64,000 bases of DNA. Origin: CAWAND01 sp963807065. GTDB taxonomy: Bacteria; Chloroflexota; Anaerolineae; Anaerolineales; E44-bin32. Of this stretch, positions 7,763-15,145 are shown one piece after another. The position numbers and the translations under genes are program-made. Within the stretch, counting starts at the first letter, position 1, and every line of letters starts with the position of its first letter. The notes under the pieces were generated by a model that saw only the letters and a list, made by a program, of their open reading frames with translations, was not told where the DNA came from and made no database searches. The stretch lies in assembly GCA_963807065.1 (NCBI GenBank), contig CAWDZQ010000001.1:248001-312000 (forward strand), in the 5' to 3' direction.

Positions 7763-8010
7763 AAGCCGCCAACGTGGTCGTCCGACACCGGCATCACCCC
7801 AACTGGAGAAACAAGTACGTCTCCCACATCTACGAACGCATCAAACGCCGCAAGGGGCACGCCGTCGCCGTTGGCGCCACCGCTGGTTACCTCTCCAAGT
7901 CAGCTTTCTGGGTTCTCAAGAAGAGTGAGCCCTACCAGGAGCCGCCTCACTGGGCTCCCGGAGGGATGAAACACCCTATCTCGCTCAGCCAGGGGAAGGT
8001 CCCCGCCTAA

Positions 8011-8255
8011 CAAAGTGCCGCGTTGTTGGCGGTATGGGTCCACCGAGATCCGCGAGATGATTGGGCCTCCCCTGGCGAATTAGCTCATGCCTCCACCGAG
8101 AGGCGCACACCGTCCCGGTGTCCTACGGGATGGATGTTTCCGGCGAGACCGGCTGGGTCTTTAATCGCTGGAGAGCAATCGAACAAAGAAAACACTCCCC
8201 AGAAGGGGGAGCACAGCTTCATTTAACGGGCAACGATCTTGACAGGGGAAGGGCT
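8011..8255 (+). ncRNA. Candidate bridge RNA/seekRNA of IS1111 element B
   Basis: The 3' noncoding region matches that of elements A and C. GATCC followed by GCGAGATG (8047-8059) resembles the attC target with one base missing. The boundaries are those of the intergenic segment, not of a mapped RNA. Confidence 0.55.
8107..8129 (+). repeat. Hairpin micro-insertion, family 1, in IS noncoding region (23 bp)
   Basis: ACACCG-TCC-CGGTGT followed by CCTACGGG, at the same place as 4602 in element A and 12492 in element C. Confidence 0.75.
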
Positions 8256-8323
8256 TTCATGGATGTTAGGGGGAAATCGTCATGCCATCCCGGTCGGTGG
8301 GAAGCAGTGGGAAAGTGACCTGA

Positions 8324-8913
8324 TCACGGATCATTCAATCCCTTTCCATTGAGAATTCTCTGCGTGCATTTATCAACCCTTGCTTCTCGAGTTTTCGATT
8401 GCTTCGCTTCAGAGAAGTAGTAAAGGTATGCCCTTTGGCGTCCCGGCGTCAATGATTCAAATGCAGACTTCAAGGCATGGTCTTCATCCAGCTTGGCTTG
8501 AAACTCTCCAGGAACTTTGAATTCTGATGTCTCTTTCAGCTTCACTTTCAAACCAGCTTCTTCCACTTCAATGGCCTCATTGACATAGGCCTTCAGGATG
8601 GCTTCCATCTTAAGTATTTCTCGAACCTTGGTGAACCGAATTGTCTCCCCGCCTGTGTATTCGTCCCAGGTACGACCAAGATGCCACTCGTGTCCTTCAA
8701 CAAAGCGCCTTTGAAGAACATGACGGCACAATAATCTTTAAATCCCTGAATTATGACCACATTGCTCTTATGAACGGTGTAGCAAGGCTGACGCCACTTC
8801 AATTCTTCGATCAGCTGGCAATCAAGAATGATCCTTCTCAGCTCCCGAAATTCATCCTGCCACTGTTGGGTCTTGCTGAAATATGCGTCAACCTTAGGAT
8901 TGGTCTTAATCAT
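8324..8913 (-). CDS. YdeI/DUF1801-type protein, frameshifted (cassette gene)
   Basis: The N-terminal half starts MIKTNPKVDAYFSKTQQWQDEF, with LRRIILDCQLIEELKWRQPCYT and the DUF1801 (YdhG-like) fold. The C-terminal half ends with the bacteriocin-protection YdeI/OmdA helices SLTPGRQRAYLYYFSEAKQ, TREARVDKCTQRIL. The halves are in different frames, and a single missing A near 8640 explains this. The repaired protein has about 196 residues. The family is linked in some bacteria to protection against stress or bacteriocins, but the molecular role is unclear. It is the only gene of its cassette, whose ends match over 13 bases. The indel may be a sequence error. Confidence 0.75.
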
Positions 8914-9044
8914 TGAGCCTCCGACACAGACCTAGATTAGATCTGCTTCCAGTCTTCCTACCCGACTTGGTTCTTAGGACGCCGTGAGGCACAGGCGCGC
9001 TGGGTGATCTCTTCAAACAGCCCCCGTGTTTTTGCATTATTTCC

Positions 9045-9168
9045 CCCTAACGCCCTCGAGCTGATCGGCCGGGGCCATTCACTGCCCTGCCTACGGCCCG
9101 TCCTGAGCATACAACAATCACGCCAAACTCGCCCAGCATCCCCGGTCCGATCCAGCGAGATGTTAGGC
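9045..9168 (-). repeat. attC site 6
   Basis: Core boxes CCCTAAC (9045-9051) and GTTAGGC (9162-9168). The left box departs from the consensus R but is exactly complementary to GTTAGGG at 8265-8271, the start of the same cassette, as integron recombination predicts. There is no insertion in the stem. Confidence 0.85.
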
Positions 9169-9181
9169 GGCACCTGGGTAC

Positions 9182-10521
9182 TGTCCGAGGACATGGGTAA
9201 CACTTTGTTCTAAGGACATCGGTTACACTCGCTCCGGCCGATCGACCTGGCGGCGGCTCACTCCCACCTTCGACACAATATCCTGCATTCGCCCCTCTCG
9301 CAAATCATAGCGTCCAATCTGGTAGAAGCAGAAGCACACATCAAACACCCCGTCTTCAACCTCCTCCAGCCCCACAAAGTCCTCCTGCAGCGTGTTGCTC
9401 ACGAAGATCTGCTTCCTCAGCACCCGGATCGTCCCTGACCGGCTCACCCTCCGCACCAGGCAGTGCCCGGGGTACTCGTAGGGCTCGATCTTCCGGGGCA
9501 TGGTCCGGCTGGATGGGCGGTACATCTCCGCCGGCGGCTTCATCCCCAGCGCTTCGTGCGGCCGCTCCTGGTTGAACTCCTCTCGGAAGGCGTCCAACTT
9601 CTTCTGCTGACTCTTCAAGCTGCTGGCTGGTGGGATCGTTGCCTCCTCCTTAAGCGTCTTGTGCATCCGCTCATGCACCCCATTCTGTTGGGGCTTCCCA
9701 GGCTCGATCAGCTCCGGGTAGATCCCGAGCCGAATGAACCACACTGAAAGCTGGGACAGCCGGGCCAAAGCATTCGAGGCGAACGGCACCCCGTTGTCGG
9801 TCCGGATCCGGTTCGGCAGCCCGTAGATCTCGAAAAGACGCTTGAAATGTGCCTGGCTGCGCTCCAGCGAGATCGCCGGATGCGCATCGCACCCCAGCAG
9901 ATACCGGCTCGCCAGGTCGCTCACCGTCAGCGGGAAGCAGTACTTCCCGTTCTTCAGCCTGAACTGCCCCTTGTAGTCCGCCGCCCAGATGTCGTTCGGC
10001 CCGGCAGCCCGGGTCTTCGGACAGCCGGGATGGGCTCGCCGGTGTCGCCGCCTGGGCTTGGCCAGCCCCGCTTCCGACAGGATCTTGGCCACCGTCGATG
10101 CTGCCGGCAGGCGCCTCTTGGGTCGCGCCGCCCCATCAACGCCAGAAGCTTCTTCGGCCCCCAGCGCGGATGCGCCTTCCGCAGGTCCACCACCTCGCTG
10201 ACGATGGCACCTGGCGTCTGCCACGGGCAGCTCTCCGGTCGGCGCGACTGCTCCTCGAGCCCTGCCAGGCCCCGCTCCCGGTACCGGTTGATCCACTTAT
10301 GGGCTGTCTTGCGGGAGATGCTGAACCGCTCGGCCAGCTCCGTCACGGAGTAGTAGTTCAGCTGGTGGTCTTCGATAAATCGCTGCTTCTGCTCGCTCAC
10401 GGTAACACCTTCCCAGGGCATCGGCTCACCTCCTCTCTCGAGAAAGTGTTACCTATGTCCTTAAAATCTGTGTTACCGATGTCCTTAGAAGATTCTGTTA
10501 CCTATGTCCCCGGCTCGTTCA
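9182..10521 (-). mobile_element. IS481-family insertion sequence, copy 2
   Basis: Nearly identical to copy 1 (939-2279), with the same GGACATNGGTAACAC boxes at the ends. It lies 13 bp beyond the core box of attC 6. The cassette it entered is still recognisable because the sequences on its far sides (GTTAGGCGGCA and TGCCGCCTAAC) remain complementary over 11 bases. Confidence 0.8.
9223..10421 (-). pseudogene. IS481-type transposase, copy 2, frameshifted near its N terminus
   Basis: Same protein as in copy 1. A one-base deletion near 10116 (CTCTTGGG against CTCTCTGGG) breaks the N-terminal helix-turn-helix part from the rve domain. The C terminus is intact here and ends in SRRQVDRPERV, which shows what copy 1 lost. 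With the base restored it has 399 residues. Different indels in the two copies mean that each could be repaired from the other, and both could be sequence errors. Confidence 0.8.
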
Positions 10522-10527
10522 CTGATC

Positions 10528-10920
10528 TCATGCAAGACCGGGCCAGGCTAGCACGATCAGCGCCACTCGGGCCACTGCGGCAACAGGCGGATAGGGAAGA
10601 TCGAAACCCCACCAATACACTGCACCGGGTATGAGAAGAACGAGGGAAGCGATTGCACCCAGCTTGTGTCCACGCCAGAGAAGCCCGCCCGCACCAGCTT
10701 CAAGAATAGCAACAAGCAGGAAGCCCACAAGTAGCGGGATGGTAGTTTCGAGACCGCGGCGTTCGAAAGCGCCTCCACCGTACGCTGGAAAGCCGAAAAC
10801 AAGAGGGACACCAAGGCCGGCACGCAGATTGCGAATTGCCATCACGCATGGAATGCCCAATCCAAAGGCCGATATCCACACAATGATAGTAGCTGCTTGA
10901 TAAAACAGTTGAGTCTTCAT
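10528..10920 (-). CDS. Small membrane protein of unknown function (cassette gene)
   Basis: 130 residues starting MKTQLFYQAATIIVWISAFGLG, with four likely transmembrane segments (about 5-25, 60-75, 84-100 and 110-128). I recognise no family. It resembles DoxX-like or other four-helix cassette proteins only in layout. The gene ends 7 bp from IS481 copy 2, so the insertion sequence replaced or displaced the sequence just downstream of the stop codon. The start is an ATG at 10920, 63 bp from the attC 7 core box, which leaves room for a short leader. Confidence 0.6.
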   Translation of the reverse strand: MKTQLFYQAATIIVWISAFGLGIPCVMAIRNLRAGLGVPLVFGFPAYGGGAFERRGLETTIPLLVGFLLVAILEAGAGGLLWRGHKLGAIASLVLLIPGAVYWWGFDLPYPPVAAVARVALIVLAWPGLA

Positions 10921-10983
10921 CTCTGGACCCTGACGAACGATAGTCGGGTGATTGTAGATCAGATCCCCCGTTGATGAAATGCC

Positions 10984-11131
10984 GCCTAACGCCCTCGAGC
11001 TTCTCGAAGCACCCTGAGCGCAGCCGAAGGGGATCGGCCGGGGCCGCTTACCGCCCTGCCCCTGAGCCATCCTGAGCATACAACAATCACGCCAAACTCG
11101 CCCCACATCCCCAGTCCGATCCAGCGAGATG
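10984..11131 (-). repeat. attC site 7, left part, interrupted by IS1111-type element C
   Basis: Core box GCCTAAC (10984-10990). The right box GTTAGAT lies at 12649-12655. The stem carries the 30-bp palindromic insertion at 11002-11031 between GAGCT and GATCGG, almost identical to that of attC 3. Confidence 0.8.
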
Positions 11132-11467
11132 ATTAGATGAAAGCACTGCACCTCCCAGTAGACTGGGACTGCCACGATCCCCGTCCACCCAAGGAGGTGC
11201 AGCATGGTTCACTCGGATTATACGGTCGGCTGTGATGCTCACAAGCATTTCTCGCTCTTCACCGTGCTGGATGAAGCCGGCCAACTGGTCCAGCAGGTCC
11301 GCATAGGCCATGTTCCCGGGGCCATCGGTGACTTCCTGTCCCAGTTCCCAGAAGGGACACCCGTGGCCCTGGAAACCGTCGGCAACTGGTACTGGATCGT
11401 CGATGAGATTGAAGCCGCCGCATGTATTCCGCTCCTGGCTCACGCCGCCAAGGCCAAGGTCATGATG

Positions 11468-11489
11468 GTAATCACTGATTACCATGATG
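11468..11489 (+). repeat. Hairpin micro-insertion, family 2 (22 bp)
   Basis: Same sequence and site as 3602-3623 in copy A: GGTAATCA/TGATTACC stem followed by ATGATG. Confidence 0.75.
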
Positions 11490-11502
11490 GGCAACGTGCA
11501 CA

Positions 11503-11524
11503 CCCGTGCCGGGCGCCTGCGGCA
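11503..11524 (+). repeat. Hairpin micro-insertion, family 3 (22 bp)
   Basis: Same sequence and site as 3637-3658 in copy A. Confidence 0.7.
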
Positions 11525-11670
11525 AGACCGACAAGCTCGATGCCCACGGCCTGGCCACCCTGCTCTACCTGGGCAAGCTCCCCTCGGTCTGGATCCCACC
11601 GACTGAGGTCCGTGACGAGCGTGAGCTGCCCCGCACCCGGATGACCTTCGCCGGCCACCGCACCCGGGTC

Positions 11671-11693
11671 ACACCGTCCCGGTGTCCTTCGGG
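11671..11693 (+). repeat. Hairpin micro-insertion, family 1 (23 bp)
   Basis: Same site as 3805 and 7261. Stem ACACCG/CGGTGT, tail CCTTCGGG, between GTC and AAG. Confidence 0.85.
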
Positions 11694-12089
11694 AAGAACC
11701 GCATCTCCTCCACCCTGGCCAAGTACGCCCTTTCTCTGGACGGCGCCAGTGATATCTTCGCCTCCAGACGGCGGAGCGATCTCGAAGACCTGCTCCAGCA
11801 CCTGCCCGCCGAAACCGCCCGCTGCACCTCCCAGCAACTGCAACTCCTGGACGCTCTCAATAGCCACATCAAGCAACTGGAAGGCCGAATTGTCGAACGC
11901 ATCCAGACCACACCCACCATCCAGCTCGTCCAGACCGTCCCCGGGCCCGCCAAAGTACTCGCCATTGTCATCGACCGGGAAATCGGCTCCATCGACCGCT
12001 TCAGTGCCCCCAACCACTTCGCCAGCTACTGCGGCCTGGTACCCAAGCTCAGCGCCAGCGCCGGGCACGTGCACTACGGCCGAATGGTC

Positions 12090-12112
12090 ACACCGTCCCG
12101 GTGTCCTTCGGG
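12090..12112 (+). repeat. Hairpin micro-insertion, family 1 (23 bp)
   Basis: Between ATGGTC and AAGCAA. The matching site is empty in copy A and filled in copy B. Confidence 0.85.
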
Positions 12113-12397
12113 AAGCAATCCAACACCTACCTCAAATGGGCTTTCATCGAAGCCGCCAACGTGATCGTCGCTCACCGCCATCACGCCAACTGGCGCAGGA
12201 AGTACGTCGTCCATCTCTTCGAGCGCAACCGCCGGCGCAAGGGCCACGCCGTCGCAGTCGGCGCCACCGCTCGTTACCTCGCCGAGTCGACTTATTGGGT
12301 TCTCAAGAAGGGCGAGCCCTACCAGGAGCCCCCTCACTGGGCTCCTGGCGGGATGAAATCCCCTGTCTCGCTCAGCCAGGGGCAGGTCCGCGGCTAA

Positions 12398-12644
12398 CAA
12401 AGTGCCGCGTTGTTGGCGGTATGGGTCCACTGAGATCCGCGAGATGATTGGGCCGCCCCTGGCGAACATACTCATGCCCCATTGAGGGCGAACACCGTCC
12501 CGGCGTCCTACGGGATAGATGTTTCCGGCGAGACCGGCTTAGCTTTGAAACGCTGGAGGTCAACTCAAGAAGAAGAACACTCTCCAACCGGAGAGAAGAG
12601 CTTCATTTAACGGCAGAGGCTATTGACAGGGGACGTGCTTTCAT
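12398..12644 (+). ncRNA. Candidate bridge RNA/seekRNA of IS1111 element C
   Basis: GATCC followed by GCGAGATG at 12434-12446, in the same context as in element A. The family-1 hairpin inside it (12492-12514) has one stem mismatch (CGGCGT). Confidence 0.55.
12492..12514 (+). repeat. Hairpin micro-insertion, family 1, in IS noncoding region (23 bp)
   Basis: ACACCG-TCC-CGGCGT followed by CCTACGGG. The stem has one mismatch against the usual CGGTGT. Confidence 0.7.
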
Positions 12645-12649
12645 AGATG

Positions 12650-13340
12650 TTAGATGGCCCCAATGGCTCCACCGACCAGGATTACTAGGGCTGCGAGCGC
12701 AAACAGGGCGACCGGAAGTACAAAGAGTGCAGTCACAATCATGGCTGCTACCAGCACCTTGGAGAGAACAAGCGTGCCCAGTGCAGCCAGCATCGAGAAG
12801 AAGTGAGCCTCGGCAAGGCCCACAATCCACAGACCAATCATCCAAAGGGAAAAGAATCCTGCTATGGCGATTTGGATCGTGCTCAAGCTGCTGAGCTGCG
12901 AGACGTCGAATGGCGCAGTCTCAGTCGATAGGATCTTGCTACCCAAACTCAACAGTAGAGCAAACCAGATGGCCAAATCAATCAGCCTCGGAAAGTTGGA
13001 CCAGGGATAGACTGTGAAGATATCTCTCACTGATGCTGTTCCGTGGAACATCCGACCAATCAACGAAAGCAGAACACCGTCAAAAGAGCATAGCCGCGAC
13101 AGCCATCAAAGGTCCCAGCAGAACGGCCAGGACAACGAGTATTCGCTCGTCGATGACAACGCCAAGGCCTAGAAGGGTGATCGCTGCGAAGGCGGAGCTG
13201 ATACCCGCGCAGACGATGAGTGCCCACTCTAGGGCAGGCAGCGATCCGCTTTGATGGAGACGATGTTTGATGACAGATCTGGGTCGATAGAAGAAGACCA
13301 GTAGAGGCAGATTGAGTTGGCTGCGGCTTCGGCTGTTCAC
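12650..13340 (-). CDS. Multi-pass membrane protein, Yip1-like, frameshifted (cassette gene)
   Basis: The N-terminal part starts MNSRSRSQLNLPLLVFFYRPR and has two membrane segments. After a TTTT run near 13085 the frame changes to LLSLIGRMFHGTASVRDIFTVYPWSNFPRLIDL, followed by three more membrane segments. Removing one T gives a single protein of about 229 residues whose layout resembles Yip1-domain proteins. That assignment is tentative. The TAA stop (12650-12652) falls inside the attC 7 core box, so the gene uses the cassette boundary as its end. The frameshift may be a homopolymer error. Confidence 0.6.
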
Positions 13341-13383
13341 AGTTCCCCCACTTTTTCGTGAATGGATACTGTGCTATTGGGCC

Positions 13384-13531
13384 ATCTACCTCCCCCGAGC
13401 TGCGAAGTCCCACGTTCTGTGTGGGGATCGGCCGGGGCCACGATCCGCCATGCCCCTAGCCTGTCCTGAGCATACAACAATCACGCCAAATTCGCTCAGC
13501 ATCCCCGGTCCGATCTGGCGAGATGTTAGGC
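13384..13531 (-). repeat. attC site 8, with a different palindromic insertion in its stem
   Basis: Left box ATCTAC (13384-13389, one A short of ATCTAAC) and right box GTTAGGC (13525-13531). Between GAGCT and GATCGG lies a 24-bp insertion (13402-13425) with stem CCCAC/GTGGG, at the same point as the unrelated 30-31 bp insertions of sites 2, 3 and 7. Confidence 0.75.
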
Positions 13532-13591
13532 CGCAGCGACAGTGGATTGCGACGTAGACTAGGAGAAATGTGTACACCGCTCCTTTAACCA

Positions 13592-14083
13592 TCAAATGTC
13601 AAGTGGCTGCAGTCCGTTCATACCCAGGATCAAAGAGATTTCGCTCCCATGATGCAGGTCATGTTCCAGAACATGATAGATTACCCAGCTGCGTGAAACC
13701 TCGTCTATATGCCCATCCCACTCATCCGGGAAAGTCTTGACGCAGTCGAGGGGCGTCCACCGCTGCAAGCGAGACTGGATGAATTGCCATGTCTCCTCGA
13801 ACCCTTTCACCAGTTCCGCAGGAGGACGTTCCGGGGAGTTGAGTTGGCCCCATTGCATATAGTCGCTCATCGCTTCGTTAGGATCTTGCAGAGTGCCACT
13901 GAACCACCCCGCCCGGACCGAAACAACATGCTGCACAATCTGTCCAAGCGGCCACATTCCAGGGGCCGGCTGCAGCATGAGATGGTCAGCTGTGAGCGGA
14001 GAGATGCAGTCTTGCAGCTTTTTGTTGTAGCCCCGCCAGTTATCGTAGATTACGTCGAGTGTCGATCGGGAATCCTGTTCCAT
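13592..14083 (-). CDS. DinB-like four-helix protein (cassette gene)
   Basis: 163 residues. It has the DinB/DfsB-like pattern: an N-terminal helix with TLDVIYDNWRGYNKKLQDCI, then LQPAPGMWPLGQIVQHVVSVRAGWF, and a C-terminal VIYHVLEHDLHHGSEISLIL, in which the histidines (QHV, EHDLHHG) form the metal site of this superfamily. Members include thiol-dependent hydrolases and transferases such as bacillithiol transferases, but the substrate cannot be told from sequence. Start ATG at 14083. The cassette ends match over GTTAGGCCGC. Confidence 0.8.
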   Translation of the reverse strand: MEQDSRSTLDVIYDNWRGYNKKLQDCISPLTADHLMLQPAPGMWPLGQIVQHVVSVRAGWFSGTLQDPNEAMSDYMQWGQLNSPERPPAELVKGFEETWQFIQSRLQRWTPLDCVKTFPDEWDGHIDEVSRSWVIYHVLEHDLHHGSEISLILGMNGLQPLDI

Positions 14084-14140
14084 CCAGTACTCCTTGAGAG
14101 CCTTCGCGGTTGGCAGAGCATCACTGTCGGATCAGAAGCG

Positions 14141-14198
14141 GCCTAACGAATTAAGGGATTGATTTGGCGCTGTGCCGCCACATAATCCCAGGTTGAAC
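14141..14198 (-). repeat. attC site 9, short type (58 bp)
   Basis: GCCTAAC (14141-14147) and GTTGAAC (14192-14198) fit RYYYAAC and GTTRRRY. Inside, GGGATT pairs with AATCCC and GGCG with CGCC around a short loop. It is unrelated in sequence and half as long as sites 1-8, like a classical 59-base element. The next cassette to the right is replaced by the IS91-type element. Bases 14199-14430 hold no gene that I recognise. Confidence 0.65.
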
Positions 14199-14830
14199 TG
14201 AGCCGAGCGCAGGCTCCCCCATTTGGAATTTGCTCTCTTCAATGAATGATTGTAATTGTCGGCGTCAAGCAAGCCGTGAGAGGGGATTGTAGGTCCAGGT
14301 CAGAGAATTCGCCAGCCTCGCATCCGCCCGGGGACAAGACGGTACATCATCTCCCGTCAAACAGTGCATCTCAAGCCATGTTGGAAGGGCCCCTGGGCGG
14401 CGCAGTCCCTTCCCCCGGCGGGGCATCTTTTCAAGCAGCCCATCGAATGCCTTCCAAGGATACAGGTGGACCCCTCGGCTCAAGTCGCTGCACACACCTC
14501 ATCTCCTTCCCGCACTTCGGGCACCGAATCCGGGGTTCAGTTCCACCCCTCGGTTCGTTCCGACTGGTCGTCTTCACCACTCCCAGGATCGCCCGGGCAA
14601 GGGTCAGCCGGGCTCGTTTGCTCGCGCTGAACAGGCCATAGTAGCGGACCTTCACAAACCCCTTGGGTAACACGTGCTGCAGAAAGCGGTGGATGAACGT
14701 CTCCACCTCAAGCGTGCATTCCCGCTCCTCCCCGCTCTCCCCGTCCCGGTAGCTGAACGTCACCCGGCCGCCCTCCTGGAGTTGACCCGGTAAGGTGGAC
14801 ACTCTTAGACTACCGTAGGAGGAGTCCACA

Positions 14831-15145
14831 ATGCCTAGAACACGATCCCGATATCCGGTGGAATACCGCCAGCAGATGGTCGAGCTGGTTAGGGCAGGCC
14901 GCACGCCCCATGAGCTGTCCAAAGAGTTCGAGCCCACAGCCAAGACCATTCGAGAATGGGTGAAGCAGGCCGATCGCGATGACGGTCTGCGCCATGAGGG
15001 TCTGACAACCGTCGAGCGGGATGAGTTGGCCCGCTTGCGACGGGAAGTCCGGCGGCTGCGCCTGGAACGTGAAATTCTGGCAAAAGCCGCGGCCTGGTTC
15101 GCTCGGGAGACCGGCTCAGTGCCACCCAAATCTTCGAATTCGTGA
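14831..15145 (+). CDS. IS3-family OrfA (helix-turn-helix protein)
   Basis: 104 residues starting MPRTRSRYPVEYRQQMVELV. It has an HTH_Tnp_1 fold (TPHELSKEFEPTAKTIREWVKQ) and a leucine-zipper-like helix LARLRREVRRLRLEREILAKA. OrfB continues in the -1 frame. An A-AAA-G run at 15082-15086 inside ILAKA is a plausible slip site for making the OrfAB fusion transposase, as in other IS3 elements. The start has GGAGG nine bases upstream. Confidence 0.9.
   Translation: MPRTRSRYPVEYRQQMVELVRAGRTPHELSKEFEPTAKTIREWVKQADRDDGLRHEGLTTVERDELARLRREVRRLRLEREILAKAAAWFARETGSVPPKSSNS

Larger units (their letters stand above)
6814..8010 (+). pseudogene. IS1111-type DEDD transposase B, interrupted by four hairpin insertions
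   Basis: Starts MFHSDYTIGCDAHKHYSFF, with ETVGNWY, IVDEIEAAG, KSDKLDAKGLATLEHL and QTVPGVGTILSI, and ends in a Tnp_IS116 region with YSGLVPRLSASGGRV. Insertions at 7004 (24 bp), 7261 (23), 7680 (23) and 7740 (23) disrupt the frame. The span of 1197 bp minus 93 bp is 1104 bp, exactly 368 codons including the stop, the same as copies A and C. It retains an intact TDKLDA-type region where A and C carry families 2 and 3. As read it cannot make one protein by normal translation. Confidence 0.8.
6742..8265 (+). mobile_element. IS1111-group element B, inserted in attC
   Basis: It sits at the same position in attC 5 as elements A and C in their sites. GATG is present on both sides (6738-6741 and 8262-8265). 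Subterminal repeats TGAAAGC and GCTTTCA are retained. Its transposase is clearly diverged from A and C, so it is an independent lineage of the same element type. Confidence 0.85.
11204..12397 (+). pseudogene. IS1111-type DEDD transposase C, interrupted by four hairpin insertions
   Basis: Nearly identical to transposase A over most of its length. Insertions at 11468 (22 bp), 11503 (22), 11671 (23) and 12090 (23) disrupt it. The span of 1194 bp minus 90 bp is 1104 bp, 368 codons including the stop. The C terminus WAPGGMKSPVSLSQGQVRG is in frame here, which shows that copy A lost one G. The extra insertion at 12090 relative to A means the two copies separated before or after that event, so gain or precise loss happened recently. 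Confidence 0.8.
11132..12649 (+). mobile_element. IS1111-group element C, inserted in attC
   Basis: Close relative of element A with the same 10-base subterminal inverted repeats. AGATG is present on both sides (11127-11131 and 12645-12649), and the insertion point in attC is the same. It carries one more hairpin insertion in the transposase than A. Confidence 0.85.

Noticed and set aside
3805..12514. Family-1 hairpins as transcription terminators
   Set aside because: The stems are only 6 bp, without a T run, and they lie inside coding sequence at sites that are uninterrupted in sibling copies.
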